Shown one piece after another: positions 40,910-50,490 of a DNA stretch of 64,000 nt. The translations under genes were made by a program, and so were the position numbers. Location: positions 1-64,000 of the forward strand of contig JAACMV010000007.1 in the NCBI GenBank assembly GCA_010909725.1. Direction: 5' to 3'. Every line of letters begins with the position of its first letter. The stretch's first letter is position 1. Source of the stretch: Picochlorum sp. 'celeri' (Eukaryota > Chlorophyta > Trebouxiophyceae). The notes beneath the pieces were generated by a model. That model was not told where the DNA came from. It saw only the letters and a list, made by a program, of their open reading frames with translations, and ran no database searches.

Positions 40910-43900
40910 TCAGCGGACATACCTGTTGTGTATGAACCATTTCCTGTTGTTGCTGGGGTCTTTTTGCATGTAAATTGGCTCGAGTATATCTACAGCTCTG
41001 CATAGATCGGTGAAGACTTCTGTTTGGTTGTTACCTTCAGAACTCTGTCTCACAGTCTTCTCCACTTTGAGATATGGCAGGCCAAGGACAGGATGTAAAG
41101 TAGCTTTCTTGACCTCTGTAAACCACCTGACGAATGCAACCTCTGCATCCTGTCTCCCACTGGTAGATGGAGGCGTGATTCGCACAAAGCAAAGGATCTC
41201 AGCATACCATGGCTGGTGTCCATCGCCTTTCACAGTCACAAAGGATCCCATCGTATCACTGAGTCTATGTATTTTGGATTCGAGCATGCTCCGAGTGAAA
41301 TTTTGTGGATCGTCTTGGTGCTGTTTGGCAAGGCGTAGAGTCTCAGGAAATGTGTGTATTCTCCCAAGCAACACTCTGGTGCTTGTTTCACAGCCAGGAT
41401 ACTGTATGAATGGTATGTGTGCTTTCTGAAATATCTCAATCTGCAATTTTCATTTGTTGTATTTAATTCGACACTCTCATCATTATGTTGCAGTAAATTG
41501 CAAGGCACATACCTGAGTATCAGATGGGATTTGAAGGTTCCTAGAGGAAGATATTTTGGTCTGGTACAGGATGTTGATGCAGTAAATGAGTCTCTCCATA
41601 TCAGGTAACCATGCTTGAAGTTTTCGATACGGGGCGAGATTTTGCAGGTCACCTATAGTACCATGTAGTATGCGCGAATTCGGAACCATCTGAATCCTGT
41701 TTGTGCTGAGAGCTCGAATCCTCTGCATTCCAAAATGGTGATTGACCTTGGAAAAATGTGTAGAAACAGGCAACAACCAGGACAGCAATAAACCCACCGA
41801 TGTTTCGTACGTCCGTTTATCATCTTCGTGACACTGGATTAGTTCCGCTACCCTGGCCATTTGAGTTGCCTTTGCTAGGGTTTGCTGCATGAATTGGCCA
41901 TTTCTGTTATTGGTCCACGCGCTTGCAGACTTGAGGTCTTTGTGTGTTCTCTCGTGATGGTGTGTATCACATACACTGGCACATGCAGATCGTTTGACTT
42001 CATCATGGAACTTATAGAGGGCAAACGTTTTCAAAGTATTAAGGTGCTGCGTGGAGGAAACTTGCTCGAATGCTTTTGCCAGCGCTTGCTTCAATTTCTC
42101 AATGGTGGCATGCATTTTTGCCAATGTGTCCTCAGTGTGATGCTTACACAGTATACGTGCTTCGAGTTCTAAATACACTGCACATAAGGAATAGTAATAA
42201 TAGTTTGGTGCTTATGAGAATACAGAGAGAAACACACACAGTACCTTGTAGCACATCCACTACCGGACGAAGAGCATCATCCACAAGGCAGGCAACAAGT
42301 GCCAAACGACACAAATTAGCTGCTTGCTCGCTTGATACGGTGATATTTTTATCGGTGGGTAGCTCGAATTTGACAGAGGGCAGGCTATATTCCCTGAGTG
42401 GGGATGACTCGTCAATGCTGGCACTCATCTTACTGAGAAGGTTTGCCTGGTGCTTCCCAGACATCTCCATGCATGTCTTCAGTAGTGATGCTGATTTGAG
42501 ATTGAAATTGCAAATATATGATCCTACTCCAGAATGCAATGTATGGAGCGTGTCAGGTACCACAAGATCAAAGCAGTTTGTGAGATGAAAACCAGCAAGG
42601 GGCAAGGAAGGAATTCTGCCCTTGGATGCGTCTGCTTGTCCCTGCATGGCACTCTTTTATTTTGTCAATGTTTTGATTTTTTTTTGTTCTTCAGAAGTGA
42701 TCTAGACAACATACCAGGTAGTAGGTCACGACAGATTTGCCTTGCTTTCCAAATGTATCAGCCTCGGGTGTATACAAAAGAAGAGGGTCGTAGGAGAACT
42801 CTTTCAGCATCTCTTTCGCCTTTTCTGGGTCTTTCAATTTCCTAGATGCATCCAAACGTTTTTGAAAGAGGATCTCAGACCTTCTGGTGGGCATGGTATC
42901 GATAGACTTGCCCAAGCGCCTTCTCCGAACAAGATAGCTTGGATCAGGATATGAATCCATGTCGTTTGGACCAGCACTGATGCCGAAAATGGTCTGATAT
43001 TCCAAGAGGTCAGCAGCATAAAATACTGGTATTGGAAAGTATGTTTTCGTTTCTCCTTTGGTATTGACTAATCGGACGCCAGTGTGACTGAGATTTTTGA
43101 ATGGTTCGAGTATTAGATGTAACGACGTGTACATCAGCCATTTCTTCAAATTCTTCATGACCATGCCCTTTTTAGGCAGCAAATGCCCCTGTGGCTGTGG
43201 CTCAGGAATATGACCAATACATCTGTATGCGTTTTGTGTGAACCTGTCCTCAATAGCTGCTGATGGAAAGAATAGATTCACTGGATACAGAGTCTTTGGG
43301 CCCTTCCTTGACAGGGTTTTATCGCTGTAGAAAGCTATGGGGAGAAGCTCGCAACCAGGGTGTATTTCCTGAAGCTTATTCTGGATGTAATAATAAATTG
43401 CGTTAGAGACGGCAAAATCATGTGATATCGTAGGAATCGAACTCACCCAAGTGTCTAACATCCAGTCTCCCCATGCAACTTCACCATAGACTCTTGCTCC
43501 ACTGCCTGGAATCGTTGCACTTTCTGGGCGCGTCTTGATATTTTTAATTTTTAAAAGACATTCCTGAAGCAATGCTTTGGCGTCCGCGATGTGAAATATG
43601 ACACAATCATTCCCACAGACAGTGAGTCCCAATGTCTGGGCCATGTCTTCTCGTCCAGATTCGGTGCGTAAAAAGTCATTAAAGTCTTCAATACCTCTTC
43701 CAAAAGATAAATTGCCATCCAATATGTCCCAGGAAGCTTTAATTAAACTATCACCCACCTTTTTGGGCAGACGAGGTACAGCCTCAATCAGTGCTCTCTC
43801 AAACATGTTCAGGCGAGTCTTGCAGACCAGAGAATCATCGCATTCAGCAGATTCTTTATCACCATTCTGACAATCATAAATGTCATTGACCTCATCAGGA

Positions 43901-44178
43901 TCACAGGGATCTTCATGGTAGCAATGATTATCATTGTCCTCATGTTCCCCCTGTGCATGAACTGGACCCACACGGAGCTTTTTTTCCCCATACAGTCTTC
44001 TTGCATCCCGATCCCTATTGTACATTCTTTTTCTCATAATTGTTGCTTGTTTGCTGGCTTGGACTATTCGATCTCGCAGTTCCTCATTCGATATGCCAGC
44101 ACAACCTTTGTAGTGTTGTGTGCCAAGACTCTTGAACCACTTTCCACAGTACGGGCATTGAATCCGTTCAGAATCCAT
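40910..44178 (-). CDS. Plavaka-like (CACTA superfamily) transposase
   Basis: Minus-strand exons are 44178-42715, 42641-42245, 42177-41513 and 41440-40910. Introns are 73, 67 and 72 bp (donors GTATGT, GTACTG, GTATGT; acceptors ATGCAG, GTGCAG, TTGCAG), giving 1018 aa in frame with no lesion. The N-terminus is a zinc finger (CPYCGKWF...HYKGC). Plavaka signatures follow: LLPIAFYSDKTLSRKG then TLYPVNLFF (catalytic-region Asp), FHLTNCFDLVVPDTLHTLH, and FHDEVKR...DTHHHERTHKDLKSA with WTNNRNGQFMQQ. The C-terminus (AEILCFVR, EVAFVRWF, KWFIHNRYV) matches the family's beta-rich tail. It would cut and paste the element using the 43-bp ends. The last few residues depend on whether a further intron follows. 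Likely intact. Confidence 0.85.
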
Positions 44179-44561
44179 GATTTCAAATTATATATTGATG
44201 CAAATTTCATCTCGCTCACACAGGGCTACACCTGAGCCATTTCTATCGCCCAAACGCTGCTGCATGAAGGTCCAATGTTCTCATTGTGTCACCGTCGGCT
44301 GGAGAGGTGCCTGGACCGAATGTTCTTCTTGGTGCCCATGTCGGAACCGTTCAAAACATCGCGCAGCGGTATTCTGTGTTTCATTGAAATTTATCGTTAT
44401 AAATTTCATCACTCCTTTTTAATACTTGCGAAGAATCGCAAATCAGTGTCGAAAAGTCAACACTGTGGGCAAAGCAGCAGTTTTCTTCTCAACTGTCCTG
44501 TTCTTTGATCGCAACTCGGTACCTAGGTGTTCCTTCGTGTTCTGAACCGAACACATCTACA
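44179..44561. promoter_or_regulatory. Divergent promoter region of the Plavaka-type element
   Basis: 383 bp between the ATGs of two divergent genes in the same transposon. No third gene is seen, so it probably drives both. Individual promoter elements cannot be named. Confidence 0.5.
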
Positions 44562-45875
44562 ATGATGACTAATTCATCAAAAAACGACCAAGGGGCTGCG
44601 GTTCCGCAAGTTTCTCACCAAGAAACGAAAAAGCGCGGGCGTGGTCGCCCACCCGGGAGCAAGAACAAGAAACCTGCAGTGAGCAATCAACAGGATGCTC
44701 ATATAAAGAGGGTGAATTATATTGATGAACTCATCAATATAAATGCAACGAATGAGACGGTGTTGCCTTCGAATGACCGCCTCCTTGTTCAACCGTACTA
44801 CAAGGTGGACCAAGAAGGAAAACCATCAAGTGATTCGCAACAATCTAAACGCAGAGACAACGATTCGGACGAATCAGATCCTGACGAGAATGTCGAGTTA
44901 TCTGATCCAACCAGCCAACCTCCAAGAGAAGATGGATACAGTGATAGCTTGCATGAAGACTTTGCAAACCATGAAACAAGAGTACCTGGGGCACTCAATG
45001 GTACGAATGAAATTAAGAATATTCTTTTAAATATATCAGGGATACTCAGTGAAATCAAGGAAGTCATAGTTAATGGCAAAGCAAAAGGAAAGAGCAAAGT
45101 TCCGCTCAGAAAGGTATGTCATTGAATGTTTCTCTTCAACAGTATTCTCGTAATGGCCGTTCAACTGGACTGCAGAATGAAGCAGATAATAAGACGATCA
45201 AGCAGGCAATCATGCATGTGGTACTGGGAGATAATGTAGATGGCATTTACCCTTCAACTCGCATGAAGGAAAGCATTGCTAAGCTTCTTGAGGAGAAGAC
45301 CACGCAACAGGAAATTCAAACTTTGTTACGCCAAAGAATACGACCTTTTCTGAGCAAAAGATGTGAAGAGGCATTTTTAAAGGTGTATGGCAGTCATGAT
45401 GACTACAAGGATGGTATTTCTGTTTCGCCGGGAAAGGGTTTGGCAGTCACTGAAGATACGAGGGAGGAGCTTCTCAAAGGTACTCTGCGTAGCAATGGTA
45501 ATATATACTCAAACTCATGATCACGTTGTTTGCGTGCAGGTCTGGATAAGGATAAGCCCCAGTACAGATTCCGCAATGACGATCCATTTGGGAACAGACT
45601 TTTCAGAAAATATCTGGTAAATCTGCAAGGTATCTATCTGGAGGCATGCGGCCTGGGATTCAGTGATTTTCAATCTCTCGATTTTCAAGAAGAGAAAGCC
45701 GATTATCATATCAGAACAATGCCTCTGCCAATCCTGGCATACTGCATGGCCAAGGTACGATGTATATTGAGATTGGTGACCATGTCATGTCAACACACAG
45801 GCGGTCTCTGCGTTTCAAATCGACAAGAGGGTTTCACCACGACGTGGCTCTTCTTCGGGAGTGCCCTCTGACTGA
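44562..45875 (+). CDS. Plavaka-element partner gene, AT-hook protein
   Basis: Proposed exons are 44562-45113, 45176-45479, 45540-45754 and 45801-45875, giving 381 aa. Introns are 62, 60 and 46 bp, the first two with good signals (GTATGT...CTGCAG; GTACTC...GTGCAG); the last is short and less sure. The N-terminus has an AT-hook (KKRGRGRPPGSKNKKP), then an acidic Asp/Ser/Glu-rich region. The C-terminal half (GIYPSTRMKESIAKLLEEKT, RKYLVNLQGIYLEACGLGF) is helical and unrecognised. A DNA-binding accessory protein is plausible, analogous in position to the second genes of CACTA elements, but function is inference. Confidence 0.6.
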
Positions 45876-46260
45876 TTTGAAGGAGAGCTGTCAAGAAGAA
45901 CTTTGACAAGCTATGCCTGAGGCAATAGTGCAAAAGCACAATTGTTTCATCAGCAGAGTGCCTTGCTGTGGGATGTTTGCATGATATTTCAACACATAAT
46001 TTTCTAGCATCATTAATGATACACGTGTGTGTTTGTGTAGTTTGAGGCCATACTTGTGGGGGAAGTTATCAATGATGCAGATTACAAGGCCATGCTCAAA
46101 AGCCTGAGGAATCTGCGGAGCAGGTATATCAGATTGCCACCAGAAGAACATCTTAGGTTCCCATTCCTCGACCACACCAGTGGTAATAGGTCGTGAGTGA
46201 CAATGAGAATGTGTCGTGTTTGTAGGTCTCCTTCTTATTATCAGTGAGAGTCTACAGGTT

Positions 46261-46287
46261 TGTGTGGCCACATAATGTGGCCACACA
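46261..46287. repeat. 27-bp perfect palindrome in transposon subterminal region
   Basis: TGTGTGGCCACAT, a single A, then its exact reverse complement. It lies 260 bp inside the right end of the Plavaka-type element. Confidence 0.85.
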
Positions 46288-46590
46288 ATGCTACTGTGGT
46301 GTGCGTCATCACACCTCTCTGTGGATACCAGATGTATGTATGAGTACAGATATTATATATTCAGTGTAAATGTACAGTAGTGTATCGAGGCGTCCATATA
46401 GCGTCCAAATAGCGTCCATATAGCGTCCAAATAACGTCCAAACAGTGCACAGGAACGCCAGTATCCGTGTATAAAAATAGTAGTACATTTGGACATCAAC
46501 GTCCAATTCTTATATCTTAAATTAGTGTGTCGACAGAAGAATTGTGTATTACATCGGACGTCCATTTCTTATTTTCAGATTTCCCAGAAG

Positions 46591-47284
46591 CCAGACATCA
46601 TTGGCGAAGAAGTAAAAAATAGGAAAAACAGAGAAAACAAATGCCGTGGCAAATAAATCTACGCTATTGATTCAACTCGAGATACGACTCGACCTGTTAT
46701 CAACCCACTAATACAGGGAGGAGACCAGTGTCAGAGTAACTCTAGCAGGTAAAACTGTCATAAACGACCTTGATCCAGAGTACCGTAAAAACACAAGTTT
46801 CCAGCGAGAAGTAGCTATCCAATAATAAAAACTGAGGTCTGAGGCAACCGAAAGAAGCTAGTACAAGAGGTGAGAAGACCTACAGTAGGCACAAACTACC
46901 TGGCAAGTTCCCAGCGGTGCTCAGAATCTCGCCAACGAATGAGGGGGAGTTATGTCTGAGCTACCGACCCGGGAGAAAGGCTAGATTTATAAGCATCTAA
47001 TACCTCATTGAATGTGCTGATGAGGGTGTCAATAAACTGGGCAGATGTAGCGTCTGCAGAGGCCTTGAAGATCTGTCTTCGAATATCATCCAAGCTATAA
47101 CTGCACGCCACCACGATGAGACCCCAAGTGTCCGAGGGGTATGGAAGATGTGATGGAGGCTGATTGGTCCAAATGGAGTGCAACACCTGGGCGACTGGAA
47201 TGCCAAGACCTGTGGCAAGGTGCTGATATAGGCTACAAGCAATGCTGCATTCTGTGGTATAATAATGGTTTCTACCTGGTGTGG
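46591..47284 (-). mobile_element. LINE-A short copy 2, 5' portion (right of Plavaka insertion)
   Basis: Continues the copy from 40536 and ends at the same internal LINE-A position (CCACACC on the minus strand) as the copy ending at 16348. It is nearly identical to that copy, including the shared differences from the full-length element. Confidence 0.85.
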
Positions 47285-47983
47285 TTATCCCGGGCGTTTT
47301 ATTTTAAACAGTACTATGAAATCGGAATTCAATGCTGACAGTCTTGCCCAAAAGTTTCCAAAATTTTCACTCGACTTTGACCACAGTTCCTCAGAACCAA
47401 CATGCCGCATTCGTCATCAAGAGGTATTATCTATTTATTATTTCAGTCTTTCTGAATCCATAAATTAATCTTTGCTCACAAATATGGCATGAGGGCGGCT
47501 AGAAGATTCACTGCAAAGATTGCAGATGCCTTGCTCTGATTGACACTTTTCCCCAGCACAACAGAGAAGAGAGGAAACATGTAGTACATTATCGAGCTTT
47601 GACGCTACTGATATTTACATTCCAGCTATGATCATAGGATAAAGTAATGAGAGATCACTCATATTTGTCAAACATAACGTAGCGGTCAAAACAATAGACC
47701 ACTGTAGATGCACCAAATTGTCTACCAATGCATGTGCAACGCCATAGAACCATGATGTACGCCACACGAGCATCTTTTTATTCAGTATTCTTCTTTCTTG
47801 AATGCAAATCTATGTTTAATAATAACGAGAAAAATCCATGCTGACATGATGAAAATGCATGCTCATCAACTCAGCTGATACATCACACTCTGCTATCTTG
47901 TGGGGAGGCATGGACCCTCTGCTGTTGCAAGAAAAGACCTGAGCAGAAATGGCCTTGCTATTATGATGATGCTTCATAAAGTA
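47285..47983. other. Unassigned spacer downstream of protease gene
   Basis: AT-rich, no recognised gene or repeat; probably includes the 3' UTR of the protease gene (minus strand). Confidence 0.45.
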
Positions 47984-49818
47984 TTATCCCTGAGCGGATG
48001 ACGACGGTGTGGTGGCAATACCTGGGGATTCCACCCCTGGGCCCTGAGCGGATGGAGATGGTGTGGTGGCAATACCTGGGGGTTCCACCCCTGGGCCCTG
48101 AGCGGATAGAGATGGTGTGGTGGCAATACCTGGGGGTTCCACCCCTGGGCCCTGAGCGGATAGAGATGGTGTGGTGGCAATACCTGGGGGTTCCACCCCT
48201 GGGCCCTGAGCGGATGGAGATGGTGTGGTGGCAATACCTGGGGGTTCCACCCCTGGGCCCTGAGCGGATGGAGAATATGTTGGCTTTGCAGCAGTCTGGC
48301 TACTAAATGGTAAGGAACCACTCAGTGACACCTGAGACAGGTACCCTGGTACCTGCACCCAATTGGCTTGGGTCACATCAGATGCATAATATATTGCGCC
48401 CGATGGGCTGGCCCCAGCGAGAGAGGAACCACTCAGTGACACCTGAGACAGGTACCCTGGTACCTGCACCCAATTGGCTTGGGTCACATCAGATGCATAA
48501 TATATTGCGCCCGATGGGCTGACCCCAACCACAGAGGTAATGGGATCTGAAGGGCAGTCTGTCACCCTTGCACCACAAACTATGTCTCGACCAGTTTGGT
48601 CGAAAGAACAGCACAGAGCTTCCATTAAAGTCTCGATGTTTGATTTCTCTGAAAAAGCTGTGTTTGTTCCAAAACGACTGGCACCCTGCTGCTTAACTGT
48701 CTCTGATCTGTAACCCCAGCTCGTCGTGCCAATTATGATGCTTGACTGATCCTCGTATGCAGGTTGACTGCTGTCCTGGGGTGGGTTACCGAAGTTCACT
48801 ATCCAAGGTCCACCACTGGATCCACCTTCCATACCAGATCCTATCATCACCTGGTTGTAATCAGCTGCAAACCCAAGCGAATCAGTCCGCATCATGTTCA
48901 GGCCATAATCAAGATTCCCTGGGTAGCCAACTTCTGTAATTTGGGCACTGAATATATCCATTCCCAAAAAGTTGATAAAATATTCAGAAGTGCTAGTTGA
49001 ATACCCCAGATACCCTCCCACATTGCCAGGACTTTTATTTGTCGTACTGGAATTGGCAGATTCTGTCCAATCCAGATACAAGATGGCAAGGTCATTTTCA
49101 CATACCACACCACTCGCATTTGGATTACACACATCATAGCCATTTACGTATGAGCCAGGAGCAATTACTCCAAGTACTCTAGATTTATATAGGAAGCTCT
49201 TCTCTGTATTCGAGCCGTAGAAATTTATATCCGAATAGAAGCTGCCCCCGGACCCAAATTCTACAACACAGTGAGCAGCTGTCACTGCTACGTGAGGTGC
49301 GACCAGGGAAGCGCTACAACTATCTGCAAACACACGCATTATGAGGAAGCTCTAAATCAGCAAAACCTAAGAAGGAACAAAAGAAGGTTGAAAGAGGGCA
49401 TCAACAAGCAGGGGAACGCACAAGAATCCAAACCAATAGTGAACGTTAACTTTCCAATTGCAGAATATGGGAATAGATTTGCGGGTTCCTCGGTCTTTTC
49501 CCAACCATTTACTCCAATTCGGAAGCCGTAAACAGCTGAAGTACTATATGGCTGAAATGCGTCTCCATACGCAAAGGTAGATGCTTGACCTTCTGGACGT
49601 GGAAGTCCTTTGCGTGTCGCTTCAGGTAACGGCAGTGGAGTAGCCTTTTTGATATCACTGTCGTCCTTAAAACTATGCGTGACAGGAGAAGCGACAGTGT
49701 TCTTTCCCGTAGATACTCCTCCGGATGGAAATTGTGGAAGCTTGGGAATACCGCTAACTAGGATTGAGAAGCCAAACTTCAATGTGATCAGCGTTAAAAA
49801 TACCCAGCCGCAACCCAT
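47984..49818 (-). CDS. Secreted trypsin-like serine protease with tectonin-like and Pro-rich repeats
   Basis: Minus-strand exons are 49818-49434 and 49323-47984 (intron 110 bp, GTTTGG...TTGCAG), giving 574 aa. An N-terminal hydrophobic segment (~5-22) is a signal peptide or anchor, then a ~90-aa propeptide-like stretch. The protease domain has His146 (VTAAHC), Asp206 (ENDLAILYLD) and Ser298 (EGGSSGGPW), the full triad; spacing and the GSSGGP context resemble V8/trypsin_2 enzymes. Two 37-aa repeats follow (GAIYYASDVTQANWVQVPGY in each) that look like tectonin repeats, a lectin-type propeller unit. The end is five 18-aa repeats (SAQGPGVEPPGIATTP). A secreted protease with a carbohydrate-binding tail on a stalk is inferred. 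The repeats differ by few bases, so their number may vary between strains. Confidence 0.85.
47991..48270. repeat. 54-bp coding minisatellite (5 copies)
   Basis: Five near-identical 54-bp units (18 codons) encode the Pro/Gly-rich C-terminal repeats of the protease. Only a few substitutions distinguish them, a sign of recent expansion or homogenisation. Confidence 0.9.
48313..48534. repeat. 111-bp coding tandem repeat (2 copies)
   Basis: Two units with a period of 111 bp (37 codons), starting AGGAACCACTCAGTGACACC at 48313 and 48424, almost identical. They encode the tectonin-like repeats. Confidence 0.9.
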
Positions 49819-50147
49819 TTAGCTCTAATTTTTTGACGGGCTTAATAAGGAGGTTTGAAAGAGGCCTTAAATTAGACCATGAAAAAAATCGACCAAGAAT
49901 ACGTCTTAATATCCTAATACGTCTTTTCGCTCCTCGTAACCTTCCAATTGGGTATAGGGTAGGGTTGATTTTTTATGACATTTCCCGAAATTGGTGTCAT
50001 ACACCTCGCTGAAGAATATGACACCAAGAGCAGTGGAAGTTGGGGCAGTTGGGCTGCAGCCTCCTTGACCCTCTTCAGCGCCAAGTTGACGTTTGGCTCC
50101 CATCAAAGTACTATTTGACAGGCATCTTCTATGCATCAGTACTCACA

Positions 50148-50230
50148 TCCCATCAAAGGTACCCCTTTGACCGTACCAACAATATGACACAAAATATGAC
50201 ATTTTCGGTCAAAATCGAACTTTGATGGGA
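50148..50230. repeat. Hairpin repeat, copy 4
   Basis: An 83-bp inverted repeat, TCCCATCAAAGG...TTTGACCG paired with CGGTCAAA...CTTTGATGGGA, the closest relative of the copy at 7396-7477. Confidence 0.65.
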
Positions 50231-50290
50231 CATCAAATATGACAAAAATATGACACTATCTGCAACCCTGGGTCCAAATCCGGGCCTGCG

Positions 50291-50364
50291 AGATCGATCT
50301 GGGAGGCCCGTAGCTACGGGCCGCTACAGCGTATACGCTACATACGTATGTCCCATTGCGGGAC
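50291..50364. promoter_or_regulatory. Cluster of five palindromes
   Basis: AGATCGATCT (50291-50300), GGCCCGTAGCTACGGGCC (50305-50322), AGCGTATACGCT (50328-50339) and ACATACGTATGT (50340-50351) are perfect palindromes. A GTCCC-ATTGC-GGGAC hairpin (50350-50364) follows. They lie 130-200 bp upstream of the ATG at 50491. Function unknown. Confidence 0.6.
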
Positions 50365-50490
50365 GGGAACCACGGAATCAATTAAGAGCGGCCTTAGAGA
50401 AAAATAACCTCTTGTACTTTTTCCAATTTCCATCGGAAAATTACGGACACTACGGTATAGTAGCTTGCTGCAAAATTAGGGAAAGTTTTG

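Larger units (their letters stand above)
40537..46590. mobile_element. Complete Plavaka/CACTA-type DNA transposon, 6054 bp
   Basis: Terminal inverted repeats of 43 bp (40537-40579 and 46548-46590) differ at one position; ends are CATCTGGGAAATC and CTTCTGGGAAATC. It is flanked by a 3-bp target duplication CCA (40534-40536, 46591-46593). The empty site is seen in the other LINE-A copies as GCTCCAGACATC. Subterminal DNA on both sides is rich in TGGAC/GTCCA motifs, including the array ~46388-46442. It carries two divergent intron-containing genes. Confidence 0.92.
49819..50490. promoter_or_regulatory. Divergent intergenic region between protease and GT2-GT4 genes
   Basis: 672 bp between two divergent start codons. 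It contains ATATGACA-type repeats (50018, ~50180-50255), the hairpin element 50148-50230, a cluster of perfect palindromes (50291-50364) and the 18-mer GAATCAATTAAGAGCGGC (~50376) shared with the FkbM upstream region. A regulatory role is inference. Confidence 0.5.
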
